NCBI RefSeq assembly: GCF_002763455.1
Contig: NZ_NIXK01000005.1
Location: forward strand, 186,001-250,000
Source: Lentibacillus sediminis
GTDB lineage: Bacteria; Bacillota; Bacilli; Bacillales; Amphibacillaceae
DNA: 64,000 nt
Direction: 5' to 3'
Below the pieces are notes generated by a model that was not told the DNA's origin, ran no database searches, and was given only the letters and a program-made list of their open reading frames with translations. This document shows positions 38,355-47,258 of the stretch, piece by piece. A program made the position numbers and the translations under genes. Position 1 is the first letter of the stretch; each line of letters opens with the position of its first letter.

Positions 38355-38426
38355 GTTTTAACCCCCATCCTTGCTTACGCTGATTCAGTTTCAACTAAAC
38401 AAGTTGATTTGCCGGAACCAGGTAAG

Positions 38427-38510
38427 TTATTTCCTTGATGAAGCAACAGCGATGATGAAAAATATAAAAAATACCACACCTACTCCTAATAATAAGGATA
38501 CCAAGCTCAT
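38427..38510 (-). CDS. 27-aa single-helix membrane protein
   Basis: ATG 38510 has AAGGTGGG about 7 nt upstream and encodes MSLVSLLLGVGVVFF, IFFIIAVASSRK: one membrane helix with a basic end. It is codirectional with the lipoprotein and DUF2651-like genes. Very small single-helix proteins of this type are common in Bacilli and include regulators and toxins; no function can be assigned. Confidence 0.5.
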   Translation of the reverse strand: MSLVSLLLGVGVVFFIFFIIAVASSRK

Positions 38511-38579
38511 ATATTACCCACCTTCGATTTCTAATTTATTTCTCCAGAAAAGCGTTTCGTTTATTGAATAAGGAAGTTT

Positions 38580-39131
38580 TTACTTCAAGGTTTCGTTTTG
38601 ACAAAAGATAATGTGATCATCCGGATCCAAGACGTGTAGATCATCAGCGATGTATCCGCGCAACCACAGCACACCCTCAATTCGTCTCAGATAGAAGCCT
38701 TTCGGAAAGTCGACGTCTTCAGATAATATCTCCGATGCTATTTTAACAGCGCCATACGGAGATCGATTTCGCCAATAAGGCTTCCCCAAATAACCCTCAG
38801 GTTGATCCAGATACTTCAATCTTAAGTATGGACCTAGCTCAAGCGGACATAATTTCAAGCCAAACTGGTTCGCTTTTTTATAAACCTGGGGTATAGTAGC
38901 TCCTTCCGGAAAGCCAAGATCACGAACTTTGAGCTCAACAGTTCTCACACTGTATGCCTTTTCTGAGCTGGTAAACTTATCATCATCGAATAGCTTCTCT
39001 CCAAGCTTGTTCATCAAAATAGATTGTTGCTGCAATTTCCCAAAAAGCTGCGATTTCGTAAGACCACCAATCTCAACCGTTCTAATAGTAGTTTTGCAAT
39101 CCGGATATATATTATGTTTTTCAACACTCAT
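38580..39131 (-). CDS. Conserved hypothetical protein (often misnamed helicase)
   Basis: 183 aa; ATG 39131 follows AAGGAGTGG. Text such as TVEIGGLTKSQLFGKLQQQ, VRDLGFPEGATIPQVY, LCPLELGPYLRLKYLDQPEG and DFPKGFYLRRIEGVLWLRGY is a conserved family in Bacillus that databases sometimes label helicase, although no helicase motif is visible. No signal peptide or membrane helix. Function unknown. Confidence 0.65.
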   Translation of the reverse strand: MSVEKHNIYPDCKTTIRTVEIGGLTKSQLFGKLQQQSILMNKLGEKLFDDDKFTSSEKAYSVRTVELKVRDLGFPEGATIPQVYKKANQFGLKLCPLELGPYLRLKYLDQPEGYLGKPYWRNRSPYGAVKIASEILSEDVDFPKGFYLRRIEGVLWLRGYIADDLHVLDPDDHIIFCQNETLK

Positions 39132-39229
39132 TTGAAACCACTCCTTACGAATTGGTTTTATAGGCTTAGACTGCAATCTGATCCTTTAGTTGAAGATCAT
39201 CACCCATACCAACAAAGGATTATCTTATA

Positions 39230-39270
39230 AAAAAAGCACGATCGATTAACCATAGTATAATCGATCGTGC
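39230..39270 (-). terminator. Terminator after sleL
   Basis: Perfect 13-bp stem GCACGATCGATTA (39236-39248) and TAATCGATCGTGC, with TTTTTTT downstream on the minus strand, ending the sleL message. Confidence 0.85.
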
Positions 39271-39321
39271 AAAATTTTTAAATATCTTTATTGTTATTTA
39301 TCACCACTTATTCTTACTTTC

Positions 39322-40611
39322 TTATTCCAGCTTCCTAATCGTAAAATTATCCTCCAGCAATAGCCAGTTCTGGGGAAAAGCAAGCCCCAGCTTCCAGTAG
39401 GAGATTCCAAGCAAGTTGAGTTCCTTAATCAGGTCAAATTTAGCCTGGATCGACCGGGCATCCTCAAACCATACTTCGTGCCGGTTTCCTGCATCATCCG
39501 TATAAAAATAAAACGGTGCCTGGGAGGTCGGGTCATATTGGATAGCGACGTTCTGTTCGCGTGCGCGGGTGATGGCCTGCTGCGGGCTGATTGCTTCCGC
39601 GGGGTCCCCGCCCTCGACAAACGGCAAGGTCCAATCATAGCCATATAAATTTTGTCCCAGCAAAATTTTATCTGCCGGCATTTCGGTAAGGGCATATTCG
39701 ACAACTTCACGCACCTGAGGAAGTGGTGAAACAGCGAGCGGCGGCCCGTAGCTGTAGCCCCATTCATACGTCATCAGTACAACAAAATCGGCAATTTCCC
39801 CATGAGCAGCATAATCATGCGCCTCATACCACGCACCCTGCTGCTCAGCGCTCGTCTTTGGCGCCAGAGCTGTGGACATTAACAGCCCGGCTTCGGCAAG
39901 ACGCTGTTTTGCCGTCCGCAAAAAATTATTGTAAGCCTCTCTGTCCTCCGGCGGCAAAAACTCCAGATCAAAGTGTACATCGGTAAATCCATTGGCCGTG
40001 GCTGTATTGATGATGCTGTCGAGCAAGGTATTCTGCACTGCCTGCACCGTTACAATAATATGCCCCAGATCTTGGCTGAATTGCCCTTCTTCCAGATTCG
40101 TTACTACCATCATCAATGCGGTATTATTTTGTTCGGCAGTTTGCAGCAAATTGCCCAGGGGCGGCGCCTCCAGGGTGCCGTCGCGGTTGACGTTATAGCT
40201 GAAAAGCGCGAGGTAGGTCAAGTAAGGTGTATTTTTGGCTGCGGCATTTTCCAATGTTTGGGAAACTGTATCGCCAAACGGTTCAATATAGGCGTTGGAA
40301 GTGATCGGCGGCTGCGCTTGCTCCGGGATATATAAACGAAAACCGACCTGAAGTGTTTGATTGACCGGAATATTATTTACCTGCGCCAGTTCCTGATAGG
40401 TCGTATTGTATGCTTGAGCGATGGAATAAAGACTCTCCCCCGGCTGGACAAAGTGAAACCGCCCGGCAATCGGAACCACCAAAGCCTGCCCGACGACGAG
40501 GTTATTTGGTGCATCCAATTCATTGGCATCAATCAGTGCTGTGGTTGTCGTGTTATATGTAGCGGCAATGGCGGACAAGGTATTTCCCGGCTGAACGACA
40601 TGTATCTGCAA
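39322..40611 (-). CDS. sleL: Spore cortex-lytic glycoside hydrolase (LysM-GH18)
   Basis: YaaH/SleL-type N-acetylglucosaminidase that degrades cortex fragments during spore germination. TTG 40611 is the start, with AAGGAGGG 5 nt upstream. Two LysM repeats (about residues 2-47 and 52-96, each HVVQPGNTLSAIA- or HFVQPGESLYSIA-like) precede a GH18 catalytic domain. Its active-site segment is FTDVHFDLEFL, with Glu as the likely acid. 429 aa, as in B. subtilis. Placement before yaaI and tadA matches B. subtilis. Confidence 0.93.
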   Translation of the reverse strand: MQIHVVQPGNTLSAIAATYNTTTTALIDANELDAPNNLVVGQALVVPIAGRFHFVQPGESLYSIAQAYNTTYQELAQVNNIPVNQTLQVGFRLYIPEQAQPPITSNAYIEPFGDTVSQTLENAAAKNTPYLTYLALFSYNVNRDGTLEAPPLGNLLQTAEQNNTALMMVVTNLEEGQFSQDLGHIIVTVQAVQNTLLDSIINTATANGFTDVHFDLEFLPPEDREAYNNFLRTAKQRLAEAGLLMSTALAPKTSAEQQGAWYEAHDYAAHGEIADFVVLMTYEWGYSYGPPLAVSPLPQVREVVEYALTEMPADKILLGQNLYGYDWTLPFVEGGDPAEAISPQQAITRAREQNVAIQYDPTSQAPFYFYTDDAGNRHEVWFEDARSIQAKFDLIKELNLLGISYWKLGLAFPQNWLLLEDNFTIRKLE

Positions 40612-40672
40612 AAAATCCCTCCTTATACGAAATATGCTCTTACATCGTATGCAAAGGAGGGGTGGGATATGC

Positions 40673-41206
40673 CTAAAAAGGCTCGATATTCGCTTTCATC
40701 ACGGTACGCATCAGGTACAGGGCGTATTCAGTGCCCTCCGGTTCTTCCGAAGCCATGCAGTTTTCCGGAATGGTCATTTTAAATCCATACATATAGGCGT
40801 CTTTGGCGGAAAACAAAATACAGATGTCGCCGGCAAATCCGGCCATAATCAAATGGGTTTTGTTAATCTCATTCAGCAAGGATTGGAGCGGCGTCTGGAA
40901 AAAGGCGGAATGCTGCGGTTTGATGAGAAAATAATCATCCTCCGACGGATGTAGCGCATCAATAATGTGCTCGTTTGCCTGATTGCGGCAGTGATCGATC
41001 AGTTTGTGGTAATCTGCTTGCCACAATCCGTAATGATCATTAACATAGATGGTAGGCAAATCATGTTCTCTTGCAAATTCTTTCAGCTTTATAATATTCG
41101 GCAGGACTTCATTGGTGTGGCGGAGTAAATCTTCTCCCCCTTCAAAGTCAAAATCGTTGATGACATCAACGAATAGTACTGCGGTGTTATCCAGTGATTG
41201 TTTCAT
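40673..41206 (-). CDS. yaaI: Isochorismatase-family hydrolase YaaI
   Basis: 177-aa cysteine hydrolase. Catalytic elements: ALFVDVINDFDFEGG (Asp), FLIKPQHSAFFQTPL (Lys) and the nucleophile region IMAGFAGDICILFSA. In this last segment the usual Cys directly after ICVL-type text is not at the expected place, Ala-Gly-Asp-Ile-Cys being the nearest. Substrate unknown. Position between sleL and tadA matches yaaI. Confidence 0.85.
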   Translation of the reverse strand: MKQSLDNTAVLFVDVINDFDFEGGEDLLRHTNEVLPNIIKLKEFAREHDLPTIYVNDHYGLWQADYHKLIDHCRNQANEHIIDALHPSEDDYFLIKPQHSAFFQTPLQSLLNEINKTHLIMAGFAGDICILFSAKDAYMYGFKMTIPENCMASEEPEGTEYALYLMRTVMKANIEPF

Positions 41207-41294
41207 CGATATCCTCCTAATGGATATGAGACTTGCTTTAAGTATTTCCTTTTTCGTGCAGATAAAAACTTATGAGAAATGTTGGGATTCTATG

Positions 41295-41753
41295 ATGGAT
41301 AAGAAATTTATGCGTGCCGCGATCAGAGAAGCGGAAAAAGCCCGTGCGGCAGACGAAGTTCCAATCGGGGCGGTGATCGAGTTTCAGGGCGAAATTATTG
41401 CTGCCGGGTACAATCTGCGGGAGACGTCACAGGAAACGTTATCCCATGCTGAGCTAGTCGCTATGCAGGAAGCGAATAAACGAATCGGCAGCTGGCGGCT
41501 GGAGGATTGTACCCTATACGTCACCTTGGAGCCATGCCCTATGTGCGCAGGAGCGATTGTGCAATCCCGCATCAAGCGTGTGGTGTATGGAGCTCCTGAC
41601 CCCAAAGCTGGCTGCTGCGGAACCCTGATGAATTTGCTGGACGATGAGCGTTTTAATCATCAGGTGAAATGGACGAGTGGAGTGTTGGAGGAAGAATGTG
41701 CTGAGTTGCTGCGGGGGTTTTTTCGGGAGCTTCGGGGGAGGAAGAAAAAGTGA
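41295..41753 (+). CDS. tadA: tRNA adenosine(34) deaminase
   Basis: Converts A34 to inosine in tRNA-Arg(ACG), essential for decoding. About 152 aa; adjacent ATGs at 41292 and 41295 make the exact start uncertain. Zinc-site motifs HAELVAMQEA and PCPMCAGAI are intact, followed by FGAPDPKAGC-like and LMNLLDDERFNHQV. Usually followed directly by scr and dnaX; here the two are 13.5 and 20.8 kb away. Confidence 0.93.
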   Translation: MDKKFMRAAIREAEKARAADEVPIGAVIEFQGEIIAAGYNLRETSQETLSHAELVAMQEANKRIGSWRLEDCTLYVTLEPCPMCAGAIVQSRIKRVVYGAPDPKAGCCGTLMNLLDDERFNHQVKWTSGVLEEECAELLRGFFRELRGRKKK

Positions 41754-41794
41754 AGTTTGTGGTGGTATTTTGGTTTTAATAGGTTCATACATAT

Positions 41795-42158
41795 GATGAA
41801 AGCACGAATGAAATGATTTCTTCGGCGTTCGTGTCCTCATCCCCGTGATGAGAGCGCGAATGAGGATTATTCTTCGGCGTTCGTGTCCTCATCCGCATGA
41901 TGAGAGCGCGAATGAGTATTATTCTTCGGTGTTCGTGTTCTCATCCCCGTGATGAGAGCGCGAATGAGGATTATTTTTCGGTGTTCGTGTCTTCATCCCC
42001 GTGATGAGAGCGCGAATGAGTATTATTCTTCGGTGTTCGTGTCTTCATCCGCGTGATGAGAGCGCGATTGAGTTATTTTCTTAGGCATTCATGTCTTCAC
42101 TCCCATGATGAGAGCACAAATGAGGTATATGCTTCTGCATTGGTGACTTCATTCCCTT
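41795..42158. repeat. Second array of 52-bp palindromic repeats
   Basis: Units start at 41795, 41847, 41899, 41951, 42003, 42055 and 42107, again exactly 52 nt apart. Each has GATGAGAGCGCGAATGAG and TTCGTGTCCTCATCC-type arms. Sequence family is the same as 27614-28022 but with its own shared variants (GCGCGAA instead of GCACGAA, TTCGGCG loops). First and last units are the most diverged, as expected when arrays homogenise from the centre. Confidence 0.9.
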
Positions 42159-42291
42159 AGTAAGTAACCAAACGAAGATTCCCGCGTTTATTAAGCGTCT
42201 TCCTTTCACCATCAACCTCAAAAAACATCCCGAACATACTGAAAAAATGCTACAATATAGATAAGAAGCAATTAAGGAGGAGAACAGATTA

Positions 42292-43203
42292 ATGGAAAGC
42301 TTAAACAGGCCCAAACGATTCGGGGAAATTCTTGATGTCGCTTTCAGGCTCAGCAAACAGCATTTCTCCAAGTTTTTTCTGATCGTACTGCTGCTTATCG
42401 GCCCCCTGTATTTGCTGCGATCCCTGACTTTGTTGATGGGCGGAACGAGTTTTTTTAGGGAAACCGCAAATGGGAGTAACTTTCTTGAACAAACACTCAA
42501 TAGTTTTACGATGACAACCGACACAACATTGGCACAGGGTCTGGCGGGAAGTTTTATTGATATTCTAACCATTTTTTTCATCCCTGTAGCTTATGCTGCG
42601 GTATTATTGGCAGTTGCGCGTTTAAAAAATGGGGAAGACTTCGCAGTCGGTGAGGTGATAAAACAGGCATTTTCCAAGTATTGGTCGTTATTGGGTGGCA
42701 CGCTGTTATTTGCTCTTATTGCGTTTGCGATGATTTTCGTACCGCTGATTGCTGTTATCATCGTAGGAACTATTAGTATGTTTGCTGACCCCATCGCAGG
42801 AATTCTCATCATCCTGATACTGGGATTGGGCATTGGACTCACAGCCGGCTATTTCCTGATGCGCTGGAGTTTTTTTCTCGGTTTCACTGTTTTTGAAGAT
42901 CGCGTACCAGGACTGGGCGACAGCTGGCGCTTAACCAAAGGGAACAGCTGGAAGGTATTTGGCCTTTTTATTATCTTTTTCCTGATCTTTGCCGCTATCG
43001 GCCTTGCCGTTGACGCGATTCTTGTTATGTTGCTGGGCAACAGCGTCTTGTACTCGATTATGGTCAACCTGGTCACCCTATTTACTTCGATGATATTTAT
43101 GGTTGGCTATGCCGTGATTTATTTCGATTTAAATGTCCGTCATGATGGAGCAGATTTAGAGCATATGATTGATGATTACGAGAATGCCAGTGTGCAAAAG
43201 TAA
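42292..43203 (+). CDS. Multi-helix membrane protein of the MoxR cluster
   Basis: 303-aa protein with six or so membrane helices; N-terminal LNRPKRFGEILDVAFRLSK and late FFLGFTVFEDRVPGLGDSWR are typical of the glycerophosphodiester-phosphodiesterase membrane-domain-like/DUF7544 group that often heads MoxR-DUF58 clusters. AAGGAGGAG precedes the ATG. It is followed 24 nt later by the DUF4129 gene, starting a six-gene operon-like run. Confidence 0.75.
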   Translation: MESLNRPKRFGEILDVAFRLSKQHFSKFFLIVLLLIGPLYLLRSLTLLMGGTSFFRETANGSNFLEQTLNSFTMTTDTTLAQGLAGSFIDILTIFFIPVAYAAVLLAVARLKNGEDFAVGEVIKQAFSKYWSLLGGTLLFALIAFAMIFVPLIAVIIVGTISMFADPIAGILIILILGLGIGLTAGYFLMRWSFFLGFTVFEDRVPGLGDSWRLTKGNSWKVFGLFIIFFLIFAAIGLAVDAILVMLLGNSVLYSIMVNLVTLFTSMIFMVGYAVIYFDLNVRHDGADLEHMIDDYENASVQK

Positions 43204-43227
43204 TAGAGAAAAACGCGCCCAAGGTGG

Positions 43228-43887
43228 ATGGTGATAGAATTGGCGAACACAGACCGGGCAAGAGAAGAACTGCAGCAGATCCTGCAGCAAAACGAATATC
43301 AGGTTTATTATGAGGACAACCGGAATTTTCTCGAAGTCTTATGGGATCGTGTGACAGAATGGCTTGGAGAGATCCTGAACGAATTATTTGCCGGAGTGGA
43401 TCCTGCCGGCGGTTTTGCGGATGCCGTTCTGGTTATCATCATTGCCGCTGTTGTGATTCTCTTGGGCGTCGTCCTTTTTTACCGTTTCCGTCATTACCGG
43501 AGAAGCCAAGGGTTTACTCAAATCAGACCACTACAGTCGATACATGGAAGCGATTGGTCATTTGATCAGCATTTGCAGGTAGTCCGGCGAAAGGAAGAAA
43601 ATCAGGATTATACAGGAGCCGCGCGTCATATGTTCCTGGCGCTGCTGCTTTATTTTCATGAACGGGAGTGGCTGAAGGCGAGGAATTGGAAGACGAACTG
43701 GGAATATTTTGCGGAGCTTCAGGAGGTTAATCCGCAATTGGCCGAATCGTTTTATCGCCTGGCACTGGTATTTGACGAGGTGTTTTACGGGGAGCGGACG
43801 TTATCCGAGGATGACTATGTCTATTACCGCGATGAGGCGATGAAATGGCTGGATGATAAACCCGAGGAAGTTTCCGGGGAAGGTTAG
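43228..43887 (+). CDS. DUF4129 protein
   Basis: 219-aa protein with a membrane helix around residue 70-90 (AVLVIIIAAVVILLGVVLFY) and a C-terminal DUF4129 domain (AARHMFLALLLYFHEREWLK, FYRLALVFDEVFYGERTLSE). DUF4129 domains accompany DUF58 and transglutaminase-like proteins in MoxR clusters. The start is uncertain: ATG 43228 abuts the AAGGTGG site and GTG 43231 is an alternative. Confidence 0.8.
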   Translation: MVIELANTDRAREELQQILQQNEYQVYYEDNRNFLEVLWDRVTEWLGEILNELFAGVDPAGGFADAVLVIIIAAVVILLGVVLFYRFRHYRRSQGFTQIRPLQSIHGSDWSFDQHLQVVRRKEENQDYTGAARHMFLALLLYFHEREWLKARNWKTNWEYFAELQEVNPQLAESFYRLALVFDEVFYGERTLSEDDYVYYRDEAMKWLDDKPEEVSGEG

Positions 43888-43901
43888 GGGGAACAGCGGA
43901 C

Positions 43902-45020
43902 TTGAATACATCAAAAACAGGCAGGAGAGCATTGCCGGGTCTGATTGCTGTTCTCCTTTTATTTATCGGAATCAGTTACATAGCTGCACCGGAGAAATTA
44001 GAGGAATATCCTGCCTTTGTGTCAGAGTCTCCGGCGCCTGCCGGGGTGAAAGCTTTTTATACATACCTTGATCGCGAGTTGGCTGCTGTGGAGCGATGGA
44101 CTCAAACTCCTGAGCTATTGCCTGAGGATGACGGAGGCCGGACGCTCGTTATGGTAGGACCGTCGTTCGTTCCGGACAGTAGGGGTATGATGTCCTATGT
44201 CTCTTTTATGGAAGCAGGCAATACGATTCTGCTGCTGAAAACAAATCCGGCTGACATGTTTGGTATAGAGACCATGTCTGTGCAGCAGCCATCTTCTAGC
44301 GTCACGGATCAGAACGGAAATACCTATCAGGCAGACGTGCAATCCATGTTTCGGATAGACTCACAAAACGAAGAAAATGTGTTACTGTCCGATCAAGCAG
44401 GCGTGATCGCGGTGGAGAAAGATTATGGCAGCGGCAGATTAATAACTGCTGTTACTCCGGAATGGTTAACCAATGAGAACATTTTGAAAAACGATCACCT
44501 GGAACTTGCTTTTTCCCTGCTGCCGGCAGATCAGAATGCACTGTATTTTGACGAATATGTTCATGGCTCAGGCAATGCGCCGGCCCTAACGACAGTTTAC
44601 CCGCAATGGATGCTGGTGCTTGCGCTTCAAGCCATTTTGCTGGCGATTATATGGCTGTGGTATCATGGCAAACGCTTTGGCCCTGTGGTGGAACCGAGAG
44701 AAGCGTCCGTCCGCTTTAGTGACGAGCGCATCCAGGCTCTGGCCGCATGGTATTTGCGTGGACGAAGGTACCGTGATGCATTAGCGATTCAAGTCGATTA
44801 TGTGAAACTTCTGCTTCAAGAGCGTTGGGGCATCCCATATTACAAAGAATGGCCGGAAATTGCCGATCAGCTAAAACGAAAAACGACCCTTGAAGGAGAC
44901 ATGGGACAATTTCTCTATGATTTATCCCATGTATTAAATCAGGAGAATATCAGCAAAAAAACGTGGAAGACATGGTCGAAAAAGATAGATAAACTGCGGG
45001 AAGAGGTGGAAGAAGGATGA
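43902..45020 (+). CDS. DUF4350 protein
   Basis: 372-aa protein starting at TTG 43902 (AGGGGGAA upstream). N-terminal membrane helix, extracellular domain with a DUF4350-type segment (YTYLDRELAAVERWTQ, VMVGPSFVPDSRG), a second helix near residue 240 (ALQAILLAIIWLWYHG) and a cytoplasmic tail. Overlaps the MoxR start by 4 nt, so the two are translationally coupled. Confidence 0.8.
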   Translation: MNTSKTGRRALPGLIAVLLLFIGISYIAAPEKLEEYPAFVSESPAPAGVKAFYTYLDRELAAVERWTQTPELLPEDDGGRTLVMVGPSFVPDSRGMMSYVSFMEAGNTILLLKTNPADMFGIETMSVQQPSSSVTDQNGNTYQADVQSMFRIDSQNEENVLLSDQAGVIAVEKDYGSGRLITAVTPEWLTNENILKNDHLELAFSLLPADQNALYFDEYVHGSGNAPALTTVYPQWMLVLALQAILLAIIWLWYHGKRFGPVVEPREASVRFSDERIQALAAWYLRGRRYRDALAIQVDYVKLLLQERWGIPYYKEWPEIADQLKRKTTLEGDMGQFLYDLSHVLNQENISKKTWKTWSKKIDKLREEVEEG

Positions 45021-45946
45021 GAAATGAGCTTGCAGCACTGCTGGAGAAATATGAGCAGCGGATTCTTGGTCAATCTATTAACCTGAAATTCTTGCTGTCT
45101 GCGGTTTTGGCAGATGGGCATGTCTTGATCGAAGGAGTGCCTGGGACGGGAAAAACACAGATGGTTCGGACACTGGCTGATTTACTTAGCGGGACATTTA
45201 ACCGGATCCAATTCACCCCGGATCTCTTGCCAAGTGATATTACCGGCAGCACGATTTATAATATGCAGGAAAGCAGCTTTCAAACGATCAAAGGACCGGT
45301 TTTTTCCAATATTTTATTGGCTGATGAAATTAACCGGACTCCGGCCAAAACGCAGGCCGCTTTACTCGAAGCGATGGAGGAAAAACAGGTGACCATTCAA
45401 GGAGAGACGTACAAACTCCCGGATGTGTTTTTTGTGGTCGCGACCCAGAACCCGATTGAATTTGAAGGAACCTATCCCCTGCCGGAAGCACAGCAGGACC
45501 GGTTTTTGCTGAAACTGCAGATTGACTTTCCTTCTTTGGAGGAAGAAACCAATGTATTGAAACAGGTGCTTGAGCCGGGAGATGCGCAAAAGGTGATCGA
45601 TGCGGTCGTGGACATCGATACCTTTCAGTCGATACGCCAAGAAGTGGAGGCCTTGACATTGAATGATGAGATGTATGATTACATCATGCAGATCGTAAGG
45701 CGCACCAGGGATATGGAGGCTGTCCGGTTTGGTGCGAGTACGCGGGCAGCGATTTCCATCGCCAAGGCGGCAAGAAGCTGGGCGTATCTGACAGGAAGGG
45801 AGTATGTCACCCCGGATGATGTGAAAATGGTTGCGAAGCCGGCGCTCAGGCATCGGCTGCAATTGTCGCCGCATACGGAATTGGAGGGAGTTGGCCTGGA
45901 TGAAATCATTGAAGAACTTGTGGGAGCGGTTGCTGTTCCGAGATAG
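45017..45946 (+). CDS. MoxR-family AAA+ ATPase
   Basis: 309-aa MoxR ATPase: Walker A EGVPGTGKTQM, sensor-type LLPSDITGS, Walker B LLADEINRTPAK, and ATQNPIEFEGTYPLPEAQQDRF of the AAA_3 core. MoxR proteins act as chaperones for assembly of partner complexes, commonly DUF58 proteins encoded next to them. Start overlaps the DUF4350 stop; its own 3' end overlaps the DUF58 gene by 47 nt. Confidence 0.94.
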   Translation: MRNELAALLEKYEQRILGQSINLKFLLSAVLADGHVLIEGVPGTGKTQMVRTLADLLSGTFNRIQFTPDLLPSDITGSTIYNMQESSFQTIKGPVFSNILLADEINRTPAKTQAALLEAMEEKQVTIQGETYKLPDVFFVVATQNPIEFEGTYPLPEAQQDRFLLKLQIDFPSLEEETNVLKQVLEPGDAQKVIDAVVDIDTFQSIRQEVEALTLNDEMYDYIMQIVRRTRDMEAVRFGASTRAAISIAKAARSWAYLTGREYVTPDDVKMVAKPALRHRLQLSPHTELEGVGLDEIIEELVGAVAVPR

Positions 45947-47258
45947 GGGCATTGTACCTGACGTGCGGCTACTTATCTTGTTTCTCGTGTTTTCTGCTGG
46001 CGCGGTTTTCCTGACTGTTTTTGCCGATGTTTCGTGGGTTTGGCTGTTCGTCATCAATGGGCTGCTAATTTTGCTGAGCCTGCTGGATTTGTTGGGGTCT
46101 CCGAGAAAAAGGGAGCTTTCATTTAAACGGGAAATGCCGGATGAATTGGAGCGCGGGCTTGCCTCTGACATTAGTATAACTATCAATAATGTCTCACGCT
46201 ATCCTTGTGATGTCAGGATCATCGACGGGCTGCCGCAGTCGTTCCGTTCTCCATTTCCACTCAAAAGCACTGTCGACGCGCAAGATTCGGTCAAATTGGT
46301 TTACCAGCCCATCGCCCCGGAAAGAGGCAAATATGGTATCACGACTATTTTCATCCGATACCGGAGCCGATTAGGGTTATGGCAAAAGCAGCTGGCTGTC
46401 CGTGATGAGCACTCCGTCAAAGTAATTCCTGATTTGACCGAAACCAGGCAGTATCTCGAGAGTCCGCAGCAATTTTTATTATATGAAGGAACAAAAATCC
46501 GCAAACAGCGGGCGGAAGCTGGGGAATTCGCGCAAGTTCGCAACTATGTGGTTGGAGATGACCCGCGAAAAATCAACTGGCGGCAAACAGCGAAATTGCA
46601 GACGGTGATGGCCAATGAGTACGAACCGGAACACGGGAAGTATGTCACGATTTTGATCGACTGCGGCAGGATGATGGGGGCAGAGCTTAAGTCAGGCAAT
46701 CGGCTGGAAAAGGCGTTGGAAGCAGCAATCACAACAGCCGCCGCAGCACTGAAAAACGGTGATTATGTCGCGGTGCTGGCATTTTCCAAAGAGATCAAGG
46801 TCTTTGTGCCACCAGCAAAAGGGATGAATCAGCTGCAAACTATTTTGCAAGCTGTCTACAACTTAAAAGTCGATGCAAGTGAGTCGAATTATTCGGCGGC
46901 GATTAATTATTTGTCCGTGGCTTTGAAAAAGAGAAGCCTGGTTCTTTTGTTCAGTGATATCCAGATATTTTTGCATGAAGAAAGTGCCTTGTATCAGCTG
47001 AAACGCCTGCGGAGACGCCATTTATTCATGATGATCGGGGTAGAGGACGAGGAGCTTCTGGCCAAAACAAGACAACAGCCGGATCACGCCAAGTCCCTGA
47101 TGGTCAAAGCCATGGCGCAGCAGCAAATCCAGCTGAAAAAACGCGGCAAGGCAACCTGGGAAAAGCAGGGGCTTTCCATGGTGGAGGCCAAGGAAGAGCA
47201 CCTGGCAACAGCAGCCGTCTCCGAGTACGTCCGGGTTATGAATGAAGGTTTGCTTTAG
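45900..47258 (+). CDS. DUF58 protein (VWA-like)
   Basis: 452-aa protein. ATG 45900 has GGAGGGAG nine nt upstream; the frame runs further left only inside moxR. Two N-terminal membrane helices, then the DUF58 core (FAQVRNYVVGDDPRKINWRQ) and a von Willebrand A-like part with VTILIDCGRMMG as a MIDAS-like DxGxxM site. Expected partner of the MoxR ATPase. Its last 23 nt overlap the convergent SpoIIM-like gene. Confidence 0.9.
   Translation: MKSLKNLWERLLFRDRGIVPDVRLLILFLVFSAGAVFLTVFADVSWVWLFVINGLLILLSLLDLLGSPRKRELSFKREMPDELERGLASDISITINNVSRYPCDVRIIDGLPQSFRSPFPLKSTVDAQDSVKLVYQPIAPERGKYGITTIFIRYRSRLGLWQKQLAVRDEHSVKVIPDLTETRQYLESPQQFLLYEGTKIRKQRAEAGEFAQVRNYVVGDDPRKINWRQTAKLQTVMANEYEPEHGKYVTILIDCGRMMGAELKSGNRLEKALEAAITTAAAALKNGDYVAVLAFSKEIKVFVPPAKGMNQLQTILQAVYNLKVDASESNYSAAINYLSVALKKRSLVLLFSDIQIFLHEESALYQLKRLRRRHLFMMIGVEDEELLAKTRQQPDHAKSLMVKAMAQQQIQLKKRGKATWEKQGLSMVEAKEEHLATAAVSEYVRVMNEGLL

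Noticed and set aside
38371-38571. 66-codon plus-strand ORF
   Set aside because: Overlaps the better supported 27-aa minus-strand membrane protein and lacks a ribosome site.
40669-40782. Plus-strand small ORF with a strong AAGGAGGGG upstream (MPKKARYSLSSRYASG...)
   Set aside because: Lies almost wholly antisense to the end of yaaI, with no conserved-looking product; taken as a shadow frame.
45362-46186. 274-codon minus-strand ORF
   Set aside because: Antisense to the moxR/DUF58 genes; no supporting signals.
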